Positions 40,525 to 49,157 are shown, numbered from the stretch's first letter. The stretch: 63,146 nt of DNA from CAYSRM01 sp964475205 (GCA_964475205.1 CAYYVQ010000012.1:1-63146), one strand, 5' to 3'. Numbers and translations are program-made. The notes: generated from the letters alone by a model not told the origin.

Positions 40525-41907
40525 ATGAAAAAAGAGCTAAAAATACTTCTTAATGGAATGGGATATTACACCATTTCAGAGCGCCGGAGAAAAGTGCTTT
40601 CGGTAATATTTGTAGCCAGCCTGGTCATACATGTTGTGGGACTGGCGGTTTTCGGCGGGATGAAGATCATGAGCGGCATGCGCGACGAAAAGACCGTCTT
40701 TGTCGCCCCCCCGCCTGTAAGAAAATATGAACCCAGAAAGCTTGAGCATAAAGTCAAGGTCCAGAAGCGCCAGCGCAGTTCAAGCCGTCCGTCTATGGTT
40801 CCGCGGATGGTTGCCATGACAAAATCTCAATTATCCCTGCCCGAAATAAAAATGAATCCCAAGATTATCAAGACGAGCTTCCAGCCGAAATTCAAAGCTG
40901 TTTCGGGCAAAGGTCTTGGCGCCGGTCTCGGTACGGGATACGGGCTGGGCGGCTTCGGAGCCGGGGTGTCTTCCTTCAACTTTTTCGGGATCCGCGGCAG
41001 GGGAGACAAAATAGCGATTCTTGTGGATGTATCCGTAAGCATGGTAGAGGAACAGCGCGGAGGCCCCGACGGCTTTGCCAGGGTAAAGAACCGGATTTAC
41101 AAGGTAATCGACGCTTTAAGCGAACAGGCGATGTTCAATGTTGTTGCATTTGCTGATGCGGCGGAACAATGGAAAGATGAAATGGTGATCAGCAATGACG
41201 AAAACAAAGGAGGCGCCAAGCTTTTTGTGCGGCCGTTCAACGTGCCGGGCAACTGGGGCTTGACCCACGGCGACGTTCGATCAAGCAGGGTTCCCGGAAG
41301 TGTTCCCGCCCTTGGCGGAACAACACGGCTTGACCTGGCCCTTACCGCGGCTTTTGAGAACAGCGCTGACACTATACTGATAATCAGCGATGGTTTGCCC
41401 CGTGTCAAAAAAGGCATGACATCCTCGGAAAGATCGGCCATACAGGCCCAGCGCCAGCAGTGGAAAGAACAGAATGAGGATAGAATTCGCCAGTGGGAGG
41501 CGGCGGAAGCTACGGCGACTTATACCACCGAAAAAGTATGGGTGCCTCCTAAACCGGCAAGACCGGCCAAGCCGCCGCCGAAGGGACCTCCAAAGGAAGG
41601 GCAAGTCCGGAAAGGCACCCCTGCACGCCCTGCCGTGCCCGGACACTGGAAAACAGTAAGAAGAAAACAAGGCGGCGCTGGAAGACCGCGACCCAAACCC
41701 CCTCAATTCACTACACAGTATTGGAAACTTACCGATTTTATAAAGCACTTGGACGCGCTTTATGAACAATACTACAAGAAAAAGGGTAAACCGCAGCCTG
41801 TTATACACGCAATCGGATACCAGATTGACGATGAAGGCGGAAATTTTCTCAAAGAGCTTGCCAGGCATTACAAGGGTAAGTACCGGCGGGTAGCGAGGAT
41901 AAAATAG
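40525..41907 (+). CDS. Single-pass membrane VWA-domain protein in the TonB position
   Basis: A 460-residue protein. A basic cytosolic N-terminus leads to a membrane helix (about 24-44), a Pro/Lys/Arg-rich periplasmic stem (60-125) and a Gly-rich loop (128-147). A von Willebrand factor A domain follows from about 160. The metal-ion-dependent adhesion site is intact: Asp168-x-Ser170-x-Ser172 in DVSVSM, Thr in GGTTRLD (264-267) and Asp289 in IISDG. A Pro-rich insertion (about 338-395) splits the domain before its last strand and helix (PVIHAIGYQIDDEGGNFLKELARHYKGKY). The N-terminal architecture (helix plus Pro/Lys stem after exbB-exbD) is TonB-like, but the C-terminus is VWA, not a TonB domain. 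Confidence 0.82.
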   Translation: MKKELKILLNGMGYYTISERRRKVLSVIFVASLVIHVVGLAVFGGMKIMSGMRDEKTVFVAPPPVRKYEPRKLEHKVKVQKRQRSSSRPSMVPRMVAMTKSQLSLPEIKMNPKIIKTSFQPKFKAVSGKGLGAGLGTGYGLGGFGAGVSSFNFFGIRGRGDKIAILVDVSVSMVEEQRGGPDGFARVKNRIYKVIDALSEQAMFNVVAFADAAEQWKDEMVISNDENKGGAKLFVRPFNVPGNWGLTHGDVRSSRVPGSVPALGGTTRLDLALTAAFENSADTILIISDGLPRVKKGMTSSERSAIQAQRQQWKEQNEDRIRQWEAAEATATYTTEKVWVPPKPARPAKPPPKGPPKEGQVRKGTPARPAVPGHWKTVRRKQGGAGRPRPKPPQFTTQYWKLTDFIKHLDALYEQYYKKKGKPQPVIHAIGYQIDDEGGNFLKELARHYKGKYRRVARIK

Positions 41908-41924
41908 AAAGGGGTGTAACAACC

Positions 41925-42464
41925 ATGAAAAACGGATTTCCAGCCGGAAAAGCAACGCTTGCATTCCTGCTCCTGTGTTCCGGCGCCTTAGCAGGTCCCC
42001 CGCTCTCTGAAGTCGAGGTTGTTCCTGATAAAAAATCCAAGGGCGATTGGCGCGACTATACCGTACGGCTTCGCCCCTCTGCAAACCGTCACTACGACAG
42101 GCTTGTTTTCGACTGCGTTCTACACCAGGATATAGAATGGATAAATGCGGACGGAAAAAAATACACAAAAATCCATGAACCGGCCGCTTTTACATACCGG
42201 CGCAAAAATGTCAAATTTGTGCGGGATCTTGACGTCTTTATCAGCTTCAAAGCGCCTGAAACCAGGGAACGGATTGAGAGAATTTACGGAAAAAAAATGT
42301 TTATGAAAGATGTACCGGTTATCATTTCCCACATAAAAATATCAGCTTATAAAGGTAAAAATAGATTATGGAAGATCAAGGCGCCGGCCGAGGGAAAGTA
42401 CGATCCGATAAATAAGAAAAAGATTGAAGATAAGAAAACAAGAGAGTCAGAAAACACGAAATAG
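41925..42464 (+). CDS. Small secreted protein of unknown function
   Basis: The signal peptide of this 179-residue protein spans about residues 1-23 (ATLAFLLLCSGALAG). The mature part looks beta-rich (WRDYTVRLRPS, YDRLVFDCVLHQDIEW, KNVKFVRDLDVFISFKAPE, KDVPVIISHIKISAYKG) and ends in a basic, then mixed-charge tail. No family recognised. It lies 17 bases after the VWA gene and about 110 before the PEGA gene on the same strand. It is probably a periplasmic subunit of the same machine. Confidence 0.6.
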   Translation: MKNGFPAGKATLAFLLLCSGALAGPPLSEVEVVPDKKSKGDWRDYTVRLRPSANRHYDRLVFDCVLHQDIEWINADGKKYTKIHEPAAFTYRRKNVKFVRDLDVFISFKAPETRERIERIYGKKMFMKDVPVIISHIKISAYKGKNRLWKIKAPAEGKYDPINKKKIEDKKTRESENTK

Positions 42465-42574
42465 CGCGCCGTTTCGGATTTCTGAGAGTTGCCCGCAATG
42501 CCGCTGAAGCCGGCGAATTGTGTTATCCTGCAGCGCCTTCTGCCATTCCAGTAATACCGGGTAGAAGAGATACA

Positions 42575-44251
42575 ATGAATACAAAACATAATATATCCAT
42601 ATTGCTGACGTTCCTGGCTGTGTTTGCATCTTCCGCAACATCACAAGGCCAGGACACTTCGCGGGATGTTAACGTATACCTGCCCGAACTCCAGAAAGTA
42701 AGGTCTTTTTATGCTGCCGAAAAATCAAAATTGGAAAAAGAAAGGACGGAAAAGCTAACCGGCCTTCTTAAGGAATTCGTGTCCAAGGCAGAAGAGATGT
42801 ACAACGCCATGCGCAGAAGAGGAAATATTCGCGGTGTTGCCATCGCGGGAAAGGCCAAACGCTTGTTTGAGGCGGCGCTCGAAGAGTTTGAAGAAAAAAA
42901 TTCCTTCAAAATAGAAGACCAGAATCGGGAAGCTATACAGAAAATGATCAAAGCTTGCCGAGCCGAAAAACAATCAATTCTCTCGTCACATAAGGAAAAA
43001 ATCAGCGATCTTGAAAGCCGGGCCATTGAAAAATTCAAAAGCGCGTTAGACAAACTCGACCTGTCTTTGCCTGAAAGCCGTATTGCTAGTAATTTTGCGG
43101 AATTGCTCGCTTCCAGCGGACAAAAGGACAGGCAGCGTGGGTCCGGACCGGCCGGAAACACAAAAGAGAAGCCTGGAGGAAATATCATTGCAAAAACCGG
43201 CGACGCATCGGCGTGGTATTCGGTGATTGATTATAAAATCGAAAGCTACGGCATGGATGTGATCCCGCTCCCCGTTTTCAAACCGAAAGGCGCCTTTGAC
43301 GGAAGACATTCAACGCCTTTATTGAATAAACCCTCAACATGGAAATTGGAAGTCTCACACCAGTTGCCCAGGCGCCCTGATTACGAGTTCCGGGTTGTCA
43401 GAAAAGGCAAGATTAAGCCATTTGACATTGTGGAATGGCCGCGCAAACGAAATGGCTGGAAACTCATTGTCAGAACCGCCCATCCTGATAAAGGTCCCTC
43501 ATCAATCCAGGGAGCAACACTGCAGGCCGCTTTGCCGGGAAGTGAAATGAAAGATATACTCTCGTCCGAGGCTGTTGCGGAAAAGGGCGCCAGTGATGAC
43601 GAAACAGCCGCTTTGCCTACCGTCGAGATACCGGTGGCAACCAAACCTCAGGGAGCCGTTATCTACATGGACGGCAGGCCATGGCGTAAAGACGGCAGGA
43701 TAGAAACAACACCCTGTAAAATAAACATGACCGAGGGCACACACGCCATAAGATTATCTCTGGAAGGGTATCTTGATAAAACAGTGCGCAACTATGAAGC
43801 AAAAGAGGGGGCGAAAATCTACTGGCAGTTCCAGAAAGATCCCAACATAGTGATGCGTAAGTTCAGGGTTTCTGCAGGAGCCACGACCTCCACCCGCATA
43901 AAAGTCAAAAAGGGCAGCCGCATTCGCGTGGAAGCGGAAGGTAAATGGCGATGCGGCAGCCGCGGGGAAATGGTTGGCCCGGAAGGATACGAAAACAATC
44001 AGAAATTTTACAGGTATTACCTCCCCGGCTCTGATGCCCGGAAAATCCTGCGAAACGCTAACTACGGCGCCCTACTCGCAAAGATCGGTAAAAATGGCAA
44101 GCCTGTTGTGACAGGAAAAAAGACTGAATTTACCGCTCGTTCTGAAGGCATACTGTATTTTGAGCCCAACGAACCAAAAGAAGGCGGAGCCCGCACAGAT
44201 AACAGCGGGACACTTACAGTGCATGTTATGATCCATCTGAAACCTCAATAA
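42575..44251 (+). CDS. Secreted coiled-coil protein with PEGA and PA-IL (LecA)-like domains
   Basis: A 558-residue protein. The ATG at 42575 is preceded by GAAGAG and followed by a signal peptide (about 1-26). A helical, probably coiled-coil region (38-165) comes next, then an unknown beta region (205-320) and a PEGA domain (about 350-405: VEIPVATKPQGAVIYMDG through GTHAIRLSLEGYLD). The C-terminal region (about 428-555) resembles the galactose-binding PA-IL/LecA fold: GSRIRVEAEGKWRCG, GALLAKIG, GILYFEPNEP and DNSGTLTVHV. Calcium-site residues cannot be checked safely by eye. It would suit recognition of surface or substrate glycans in the periplasm or at the cell surface. Confidence 0.72.
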   Translation: MNTKHNISILLTFLAVFASSATSQGQDTSRDVNVYLPELQKVRSFYAAEKSKLEKERTEKLTGLLKEFVSKAEEMYNAMRRRGNIRGVAIAGKAKRLFEAALEEFEEKNSFKIEDQNREAIQKMIKACRAEKQSILSSHKEKISDLESRAIEKFKSALDKLDLSLPESRIASNFAELLASSGQKDRQRGSGPAGNTKEKPGGNIIAKTGDASAWYSVIDYKIESYGMDVIPLPVFKPKGAFDGRHSTPLLNKPSTWKLEVSHQLPRRPDYEFRVVRKGKIKPFDIVEWPRKRNGWKLIVRTAHPDKGPSSIQGATLQAALPGSEMKDILSSEAVAEKGASDDETAALPTVEIPVATKPQGAVIYMDGRPWRKDGRIETTPCKINMTEGTHAIRLSLEGYLDKTVRNYEAKEGAKIYWQFQKDPNIVMRKFRVSAGATTSTRIKVKKGSRIRVEAEGKWRCGSRGEMVGPEGYENNQKFYRYYLPGSDARKILRNANYGALLAKIGKNGKPVVTGKKTEFTARSEGILYFEPNEPKEGGARTDNSGTLTVHVMIHLKPQ

Positions 44252-44380
44252 CGCTGCGTGCGCAATTCCTTCCGAAAAAGCAAACTCATTGTTGAAAACG
44301 ACTCTCGCATACTAAAATTCATTATGGCATACTTTACGCGCTTTATTAAAGAAATTCGCTGCCTTATAGAAAATCAGGCT

Positions 44381-44432
44381 TAGCCCGCATATCTCACAGG
44401 ATTTCGTAGTAGCCTGTGAGATATGCGGGTTA
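44381..44432. mobile_element. Family A minimal copy (52 bp)
   Basis: TAGCCCGCATATCTCACAGG and CCTGTGAGATATGCGGGTTA stand only 12 bases apart, giving an almost pure inverted repeat bounded by TA. The interior of the element is lost. It separates the PEGA gene from the next gene. Confidence 0.8.
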
Positions 44433-44464
44433 GCGGCGCGAAAAAGAAAGGCGTTGTTCCATAA

Positions 44465-45157
44465 ATGAATATCGGATTTGCCGGGCTTGACGTACCGGAA
44501 GGAAAAATAAAATACGACGATCCTATAGTAAAAGCTCTCGCAGAAAAATTTCAACCGGGAAAAGTATCCCCATACTACTTTAAATTTCTGCAGGGAGATT
44601 ATGTCCAGGCCGACGCAATTGCTATAACCAGGGAAAATATCCTGGACCTGCTGGTCCTGGACATGGATTCGCTGAGCTCAAGGCTTGAGCGCATCCCGGA
44701 TGAATCTGAAAAGGCTCTGCTTTCGCGATGCATTGAACATCTTGAGACGGAAATGCCACTCTGCGATATGCCCCTCTCAGAAGAAGAAAAAAAACATATG
44801 CGCGCTTTGAATGCCCTGAGCATGAAACCAGCGGCAATATTCGATCAAGCGCCGACTGACACCAACACCATTTGCAAGGCGGTCCTGGAAAAATCAGGCC
44901 ATATGTTCTTTTACACCGCCGGCAAACAGGAAGTGCATGCGTGGCTTGTCCAGAAAGGAGCAACAGCGGTGGAATGCGCTGAAAAGATCCACAGCGATCT
45001 TGCCAGGGGCTTCATACGGGCCGAACTTATCCCCTTCGAAAAACTCTTGAACACCCATAATATGCAGTCTGCCCGCAAAGAAGGACTTGTTCAGGTCGTT
45101 GAACGCGATTATCCGGTGCCGGAAAACACGGTGCTGGAAATCCGCTTTAACGTCTAG
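44465..45157 (+). CDS. YchF-like protein lacking the GTPase P-loop, with TGS domain
   Basis: A 230-residue protein. The C-terminal 85 residues (HMFFYTAGKQEVHAWLVQKGATAVECAEKIHSDLARGFIRAELIPFEKLL to the end ENTVLEIRFNV) match the TGS domain of the ribosome-associated ATPase YchF. The middle helical part (ENILDLLVLDMDSLSSRLERI...LEEE...MKPAAIFDQA) corresponds to the YchF coiled-coil arm. In place of the N-terminal G domain there is a much shortened segment (MNIGFAGLDVPEGKI) without GKST, DxxG or NxxE motifs. It cannot hydrolyse ATP like YchF. A ribosome- or nucleotide-binding adaptor is possible. The start has a weak ribosome binding site. Confidence 0.75.
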   Translation: MNIGFAGLDVPEGKIKYDDPIVKALAEKFQPGKVSPYYFKFLQGDYVQADAIAITRENILDLLVLDMDSLSSRLERIPDESEKALLSRCIEHLETEMPLCDMPLSEEEKKHMRALNALSMKPAAIFDQAPTDTNTICKAVLEKSGHMFFYTAGKQEVHAWLVQKGATAVECAEKIHSDLARGFIRAELIPFEKLLNTHNMQSARKEGLVQVVERDYPVPENTVLEIRFNV

Positions 45158-45169
45158 AAGGAATAACCC

Positions 45170-45556
45170 ATGAATGATTTCTGTACTGCCATTAACTGTA
45201 TGGACGGCCGCGTCCAACTTCCCGTTCTTGAATATCTTAAGAAACATTTTAACGCCCCTTATGTGGATTCCATAACCGAACCGGCCCCTAACCACATTTT
45301 AAGCGAAAGAAAAAACAGCCCCGCAGCAGAATCTATTCTCCAGAGAATAAAAATCTCCGTTGAAAAACATGGATCAACCGGTATAGCCATAACAGGCCAT
45401 CATGACTGCGCAGGATTTCCCGGTTCTGAAGAAGTACAGAACAGGCTTACGCTCAATGCAGTGGCTGTTATCCGAAAGGAATTTCCCGGTGTAACAGTTA
45501 TGGGCCTGTGGGTTGACTCGAATTGGAAGGTATGGCGACTTGAAGAGTCTCCATGA
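45170..45556 (+). CDS. Mini beta-carbonic-anhydrase-like protein
   Basis: A 128-residue protein. CMDGR near residue 10 corresponds to the CxDxR zinc/dyad motif of beta-carbonic anhydrases, and GHHDCAG (near residue 78) supplies HxxC. All three zinc ligands (Cys, His, Cys) plus the Asp/Arg dyad are present. The protein is about 60 percent of the usual length and lacks the helical N-terminal arm. It may hydrate CO2 or act on a related molecule such as a COS/CS2-like substrate; neither is shown. AAGGAATAACCC precedes the ATG. ATGA overlap couples it to the transporter gene that follows. Confidence 0.7.
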   Translation: MNDFCTAINCMDGRVQLPVLEYLKKHFNAPYVDSITEPAPNHILSERKNSPAAESILQRIKISVEKHGSTGIAITGHHDCAGFPGSEEVQNRLTLNAVAVIRKEFPGVTVMGLWVDSNWKVWRLEESP

Positions 45557-46506
45557 ATGTATTTGTAACAGCATTTGAAAGTATGGCGGTTCTTTTTGTC
45601 GTAGGGTTTATCGGCATATGGGCCTTGATAAGAAAAATACTTCCTGAGAACAGTACGAGAGTCCTTTCGATCCTTGCCATAGAAATTGCCCTGCCATGCC
45701 ATATTTTCTACACAATAATAACCAGGTTTAACCCTGGCGGAAACCCGGGGTGGTGGAAATTGCCCTTGCTGTGGGTCGCTTTCACCGCGGGCGCGGGGCT
45801 GCTTACTTTCTGCAGCGTCCCGGCGTTTTCAAAGGCAAACCGCCGCGAATGCGCAATGGCGCTTTTCTATCAAAATGCTGTGTTCGTTCCCTTGATCCTT
45901 ATTTCACAGCTTTTCGGAGCCGAGTCGCCTCACATTGTGAACCTGTTCCTTTTCACCATGTTCTTCCCTGCATTCTTTTTCACCACGCATCGTTTTTTCC
46001 TCCCCGCCGCGCGTTCCCCGCGCTTCAGACTCAGCCGCATCATTCCACCCGCCCTGATAGCAACAGCCCTCGGCCTGGGCATAAGACTGGCTGCTCCGGG
46101 AACGCTTCTGCCTTCATTCCTTCTGGCCGGCATACAGATGATCGGCCTGATGTCCGCTCCCGCATTGCTATTGCTGCTGGGGGGGAGTATTTACCTGGAC
46201 TTTCGAGAGCGGGCTCCTTTCGCGTGGCGGGACGTTCTGGTTTTCGTGGGAATCAAAAACATAATCTTTCCGCTGGCAGCTCTTGGAATCCTGGCCTTCA
46301 TGAAACTACCCGCTGAACTCAGCTTCCTTCTTGTCATTCAAAGCTCAGCTCCCCCAATTACCGCGCTACCTGTGGTCGCAGAAAAAGCAGGCGCCGACAA
46401 AAAAATACTTAACCAGATAATGCTGGGCAGCTTCATTGCCACACCGTTCACCCTCCCGGCGGCCCTCTATCTGCACTCGCTTTTCGCAGCCGGCCCTGCA
46501 ACATGA
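45553..46506 (+). CDS. AEC-family (auxin efflux carrier-type) transporter
   Basis: A 317-residue integral membrane protein with about ten hydrophobic segments and the internal symmetry of the AEC family (for example LPCHIFYTIITRFNP in the first half and the C-terminal LVIQSSAPPITALPVVAEKAGADKKILNQIMLGSFIATPFTLPA). Family members export or exchange small organic acids such as malate, or other anions. The coupling to the carbonic-anhydrase-like gene suggests a link to an organic or carbon-acid substrate, which is inference. It ends at a family A fragment. Confidence 0.88.
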   Translation: MNVFVTAFESMAVLFVVGFIGIWALIRKILPENSTRVLSILAIEIALPCHIFYTIITRFNPGGNPGWWKLPLLWVAFTAGAGLLTFCSVPAFSKANRRECAMALFYQNAVFVPLILISQLFGAESPHIVNLFLFTMFFPAFFFTTHRFFLPAARSPRFRLSRIIPPALIATALGLGIRLAAPGTLLPSFLLAGIQMIGLMSAPALLLLLGGSIYLDFRERAPFAWRDVLVFVGIKNIIFPLAALGILAFMKLPAELSFLLVIQSSAPPITALPVVAEKAGADKKILNQIMLGSFIATPFTLPAALYLHSLFAAGPAT

Positions 46507-46507
46507 T

Positions 46508-46545
46508 TTCTTATAGAATTCCTGCTGCCAGCGTGGATAGCGTCA
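46508..46545. repeat. Family A internal fragment
   Basis: AGAATTCCTGCTGCCAGCGT and GCGTCACTGCG match the interior of the family A elements, without the terminal inverted repeat. It lies between convergent genes and touches the stop of the histidine kinase. Confidence 0.55.
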
Positions 46546-48306
46546 CTGCGCCGGCATTTCTATTGTAAAAACGCTGCCGCGCCCGATACTGCTTTCGACA
46601 TGAACAGTTCCACCATGAATTCCCGCTATATGTTTGACTATCGAAAGACCAAGGCCGGTGCCGCCGTGGCCGCGACTGCGTCCGGTGTCAACACGGTTAA
46701 ACCGTTCAAAAATCTTTGAAAGATATCTGCGGGGAATGCCGCAGCCGTGATCCTCAACTTCTATCTTTAACAATGCCCCTTCGAGGTAAGCCCTGAGATG
46801 GACCGTGCCGCCCCTGTTGCTTGCGGCGATTGCGTTGTCCAAGAGATTGACGACGGCCTGTTCGATCAGAACCGGATGCATACTGAATTCCAGGTCCGAT
46901 TCGCATTGAACATCAATGCTTATTTCCTTTCCTTCCGCTTTTTGTTGAACAAGCTCCACGGAAGCCTCCAGAGCCTTTCTGACCGAATATGGAACAAGAT
47001 TAAGGGTTCTTTCACTGCCTGTGTCTTCAAGCCGCGACAAAGTAAGCAAATCGTCTACAATAACCCGGAGATTGCCTGCCTGTCGCGCTATGATCTTCAG
47101 AAAACGCCTGGCCTGCTCTTTGTCTTCCATGGCCCCTTCAAGCAGTGTCTCAACAAAACCTCCAATAGAGGTGAGCGGTGTCTTCAGCTCGTGGGATACA
47201 TTGCTAACGAAATCCCTTCGGACCCGGTCGTAATGCCTGGCCTCGGTAACATCGGAAAAAACAAGCAGGATCCCGTCTGAACCCTGCAGCAAGGTCGATT
47301 TGACTCGAAGTATTTTTTCCGATGGACCCGGCGCGGAAATATCAACGGCCCCGGGCCGGCGGGTTTTCATTACGTTGTCAATAACATCATAAAGGGACGC
47401 GCTTCGAACAAGCTCTCGTATATTCCTGCCTTTTATATCTTTACCGTCCAATCCCATCATTTCAGATGCCGCGCGGTTGGCAAAAACCACTGCTTCATCC
47501 ATACCAAGAGCAAGCACGCCTTCGGTCATGCTCGAAAGCATGGCTTCCCGTTCGTTCTTTTGCCTGGAAACCTTCCGGGTATGCGCCTGCAGATCAGCAG
47601 CAAGCTGGTTCACCGACTCGGCAAGGCCTGCCAGCTCTTTCGTATAAGGTTCATGCAGACGAATGTCAAAATCGCCTTCGGCAAGTCTCTGCGAAGCGTT
47701 CTGTATTTCCTTGACGGGCCGGGTAATTAACCTTGTCACAATAAGACTGACTGCTCCCGCAAAAAAGAGAACGGCTATAAGCGGGTATGTTATGGCCTTC
47801 TGAATCTGGGAGATTGTCTCATCAATGTCCGATAAAGCAATTGATGTCCTTACTGCTGCGGAAATCCGCCGGTTATCCCACACCGGGGCCGCCAGGTACA
47901 TCATGTGCTGATCTGTTGTGCGGCTGTAGCGGCAGGACCGGCCGATATCACCCCGGAAGGCCGAGATGATTTCCGGCCGGCCAGAGTGATTTTCCATGAT
48001 TTCCGGATCGCGTTGAGAATCGCCGCTTACAACGCCGGAAGGCAAAACTACGGTATATCGTATGTCGGACTGTCGGCCCAGCTTGTCGCAAATAGCATCT
48101 ACCGCCACAGAGTCCAGCCCTTCGGTCTGATCCTGGAGATAAAGCCCGGCAACCCTGGCGCTGTCCCGAAGCTTTCTGATCGTCTGCTTTCTATGAAACG
48201 AATCAAATGCGCCAAATACAAGAAACCCAACAACCAGTAAAGCTGTCAGAACAATTGCCAGTTGCGCTGAATAGATTTGCCAGAACAAGCGCCTCAAAAT
48301 AGCCAT
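46543..48306 (-). CDS. phoR: PhoR-like sensor histidine kinase
   Basis: A 587-residue membrane kinase. TM1 (about 10-32), a periplasmic domain (33-165), TM2 (about 168-190) and HAMP (about 190-245, RPVKEIQNASQRLAEGDFDIRLHEPY) lead to a PAS domain (about 255-350, with VFANRAASEMMGLDGKDIKGRNI). HisKA then carries the phospho-acceptor His in VSHELKTPLTSIGGFVETLLEGA (about 372), and HATPase follows (VVNLLDNAIAASNRGG, DHGCGIPRRYLSKIFERFNRVD, GTGLGLSIVKHIAGIHGG). The order and motifs are PhoR-like. No phoB response regulator is in the window. phoU and an Na/Pi symporter lie just upstream on the same strand. AAGGATG precedes the ATG and a family B end stands behind it. Confidence 0.85.
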   Translation of the reverse strand: MAILRRLFWQIYSAQLAIVLTALLVVGFLVFGAFDSFHRKQTIRKLRDSARVAGLYLQDQTEGLDSVAVDAICDKLGRQSDIRYTVVLPSGVVSGDSQRDPEIMENHSGRPEIISAFRGDIGRSCRYSRTTDQHMMYLAAPVWDNRRISAAVRTSIALSDIDETISQIQKAITYPLIAVLFFAGAVSLIVTRLITRPVKEIQNASQRLAEGDFDIRLHEPYTKELAGLAESVNQLAADLQAHTRKVSRQKNEREAMLSSMTEGVLALGMDEAVVFANRAASEMMGLDGKDIKGRNIRELVRSASLYDVIDNVMKTRRPGAVDISAPGPSEKILRVKSTLLQGSDGILLVFSDVTEARHYDRVRRDFVSNVSHELKTPLTSIGGFVETLLEGAMEDKEQARRFLKIIARQAGNLRVIVDDLLTLSRLEDTGSERTLNLVPYSVRKALEASVELVQQKAEGKEISIDVQCESDLEFSMHPVLIEQAVVNLLDNAIAASNRGGTVHLRAYLEGALLKIEVEDHGCGIPRRYLSKIFERFNRVDTGRSRGHGGTGLGLSIVKHIAGIHGGTVHVESSIGRGSVFTIEMPAQ

Positions 48307-48315
48307 TGATTCATC

Positions 48316-48338
48316 CTTAACCTGATATATTCATCAAC
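48316..48338. repeat. Family B repeat end fragment
   Basis: CTTAACCTGATATATTCATC, continuing with AAC, matches the family B terminus and lies just upstream of the histidine-kinase start, in the gap between phoU and phoR. No second end was found. Confidence 0.55.
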
Positions 48339-48473
48339 TTGTCAGCACCATGGGACAACGGACTCAGCGCAAGACACTTTCCATTGATTAACGGCTTATG
48401 GGTACTGGCCATTGAATTCTCTGGTTTATCAGTGTTATCCGCGGTTGTCCCCTTTCCTGTTCCATAATTGAGG

Positions 48474-49157
48474 TCAAATATTCTGTTCTTCTCTCAATCC
48501 GCGTTTAACAAAGTCAATATTCTCAAGAGGAAAAATAACACCGGAAACAGTGTTCCCGGCATGGGCGTTTATCCTGATAAAACATTGTGCCAAAAGCGCC
48601 GTTGGCACTGCTTCATGAGCAGACATGTCCGTGTTGAAAATCCTGGTTTGAAGCTCCTTGAGAAGCTTCTTGTTTTTCTGATAATCTTCCAGGATCTCGT
48701 GCGCCAGTTTTTCGTCTGAGTGAAGAATCGCGCGTTCAAGCTTGCCAAAATAGTCGTGCATGCGGTCGTAGACTTTGCAGAGCTCGTCGAAAAGCTCGAA
48801 CTCAACAACCGGACTTTTCATTTTTACACCTATGCCGTAAATGTTGCGGCTGTAATCCCCTATGCGCTCAATATCCTTGGCCATGCTCATTGCCGCCAGC
48901 GCTCCGGAAACATCCTGGCCGGGGTTGATGCTCAGATGCTCGACAAGCATCCGGCGGACGGCCCGTTCCCCCTTGTTGACATCCTTGTCGTGCTTTTTCA
49001 GCGAATCCTCAATTTTCTGCGCTACAACTTCTCCGGAACATACCTTCCAGGCATGGGTATAACAGTATCCCGCGTCCGCCACCATTTGCCCAAGCTTCTG
49101 CATCACATCGGACATGATGCCACCGTTGTTCCAGAATTTTCTGAATTCTTTAAACAT
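48474..49157 (-). CDS. phoU: PhoU-domain phosphate regulator
   Basis: A 227-residue helical protein with two PhoU-type three-helix repeats. The acidic metal-binding segments correspond to LAAMSMAKDIERIGDYSRNI (second-repeat ExxxDxxxE-like motif with IERIGDYSRNIYGIG) and a related N-terminal one (EKGGDSLKKHDKDVNKGERAVRRMLVEH-like). PhoU proteins restrain phosphate uptake and modulate PhoR. AGGGAG precedes the ATG. It sits between the Na/Pi symporter and phoR, all on the minus strand, so it may act on both. Confidence 0.88.
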   Translation of the reverse strand: MFKEFRKFWNNGGIMSDVMQKLGQMVADAGYCYTHAWKVCSGEVVAQKIEDSLKKHDKDVNKGERAVRRMLVEHLSINPGQDVSGALAAMSMAKDIERIGDYSRNIYGIGVKMKSPVVEFELFDELCKVYDRMHDYFGKLERAILHSDEKLAHEILEDYQKNKKLLKELQTRIFNTDMSAHEAVPTALLAQCFIRINAHAGNTVSGVIFPLENIDFVKRGLREEQNI

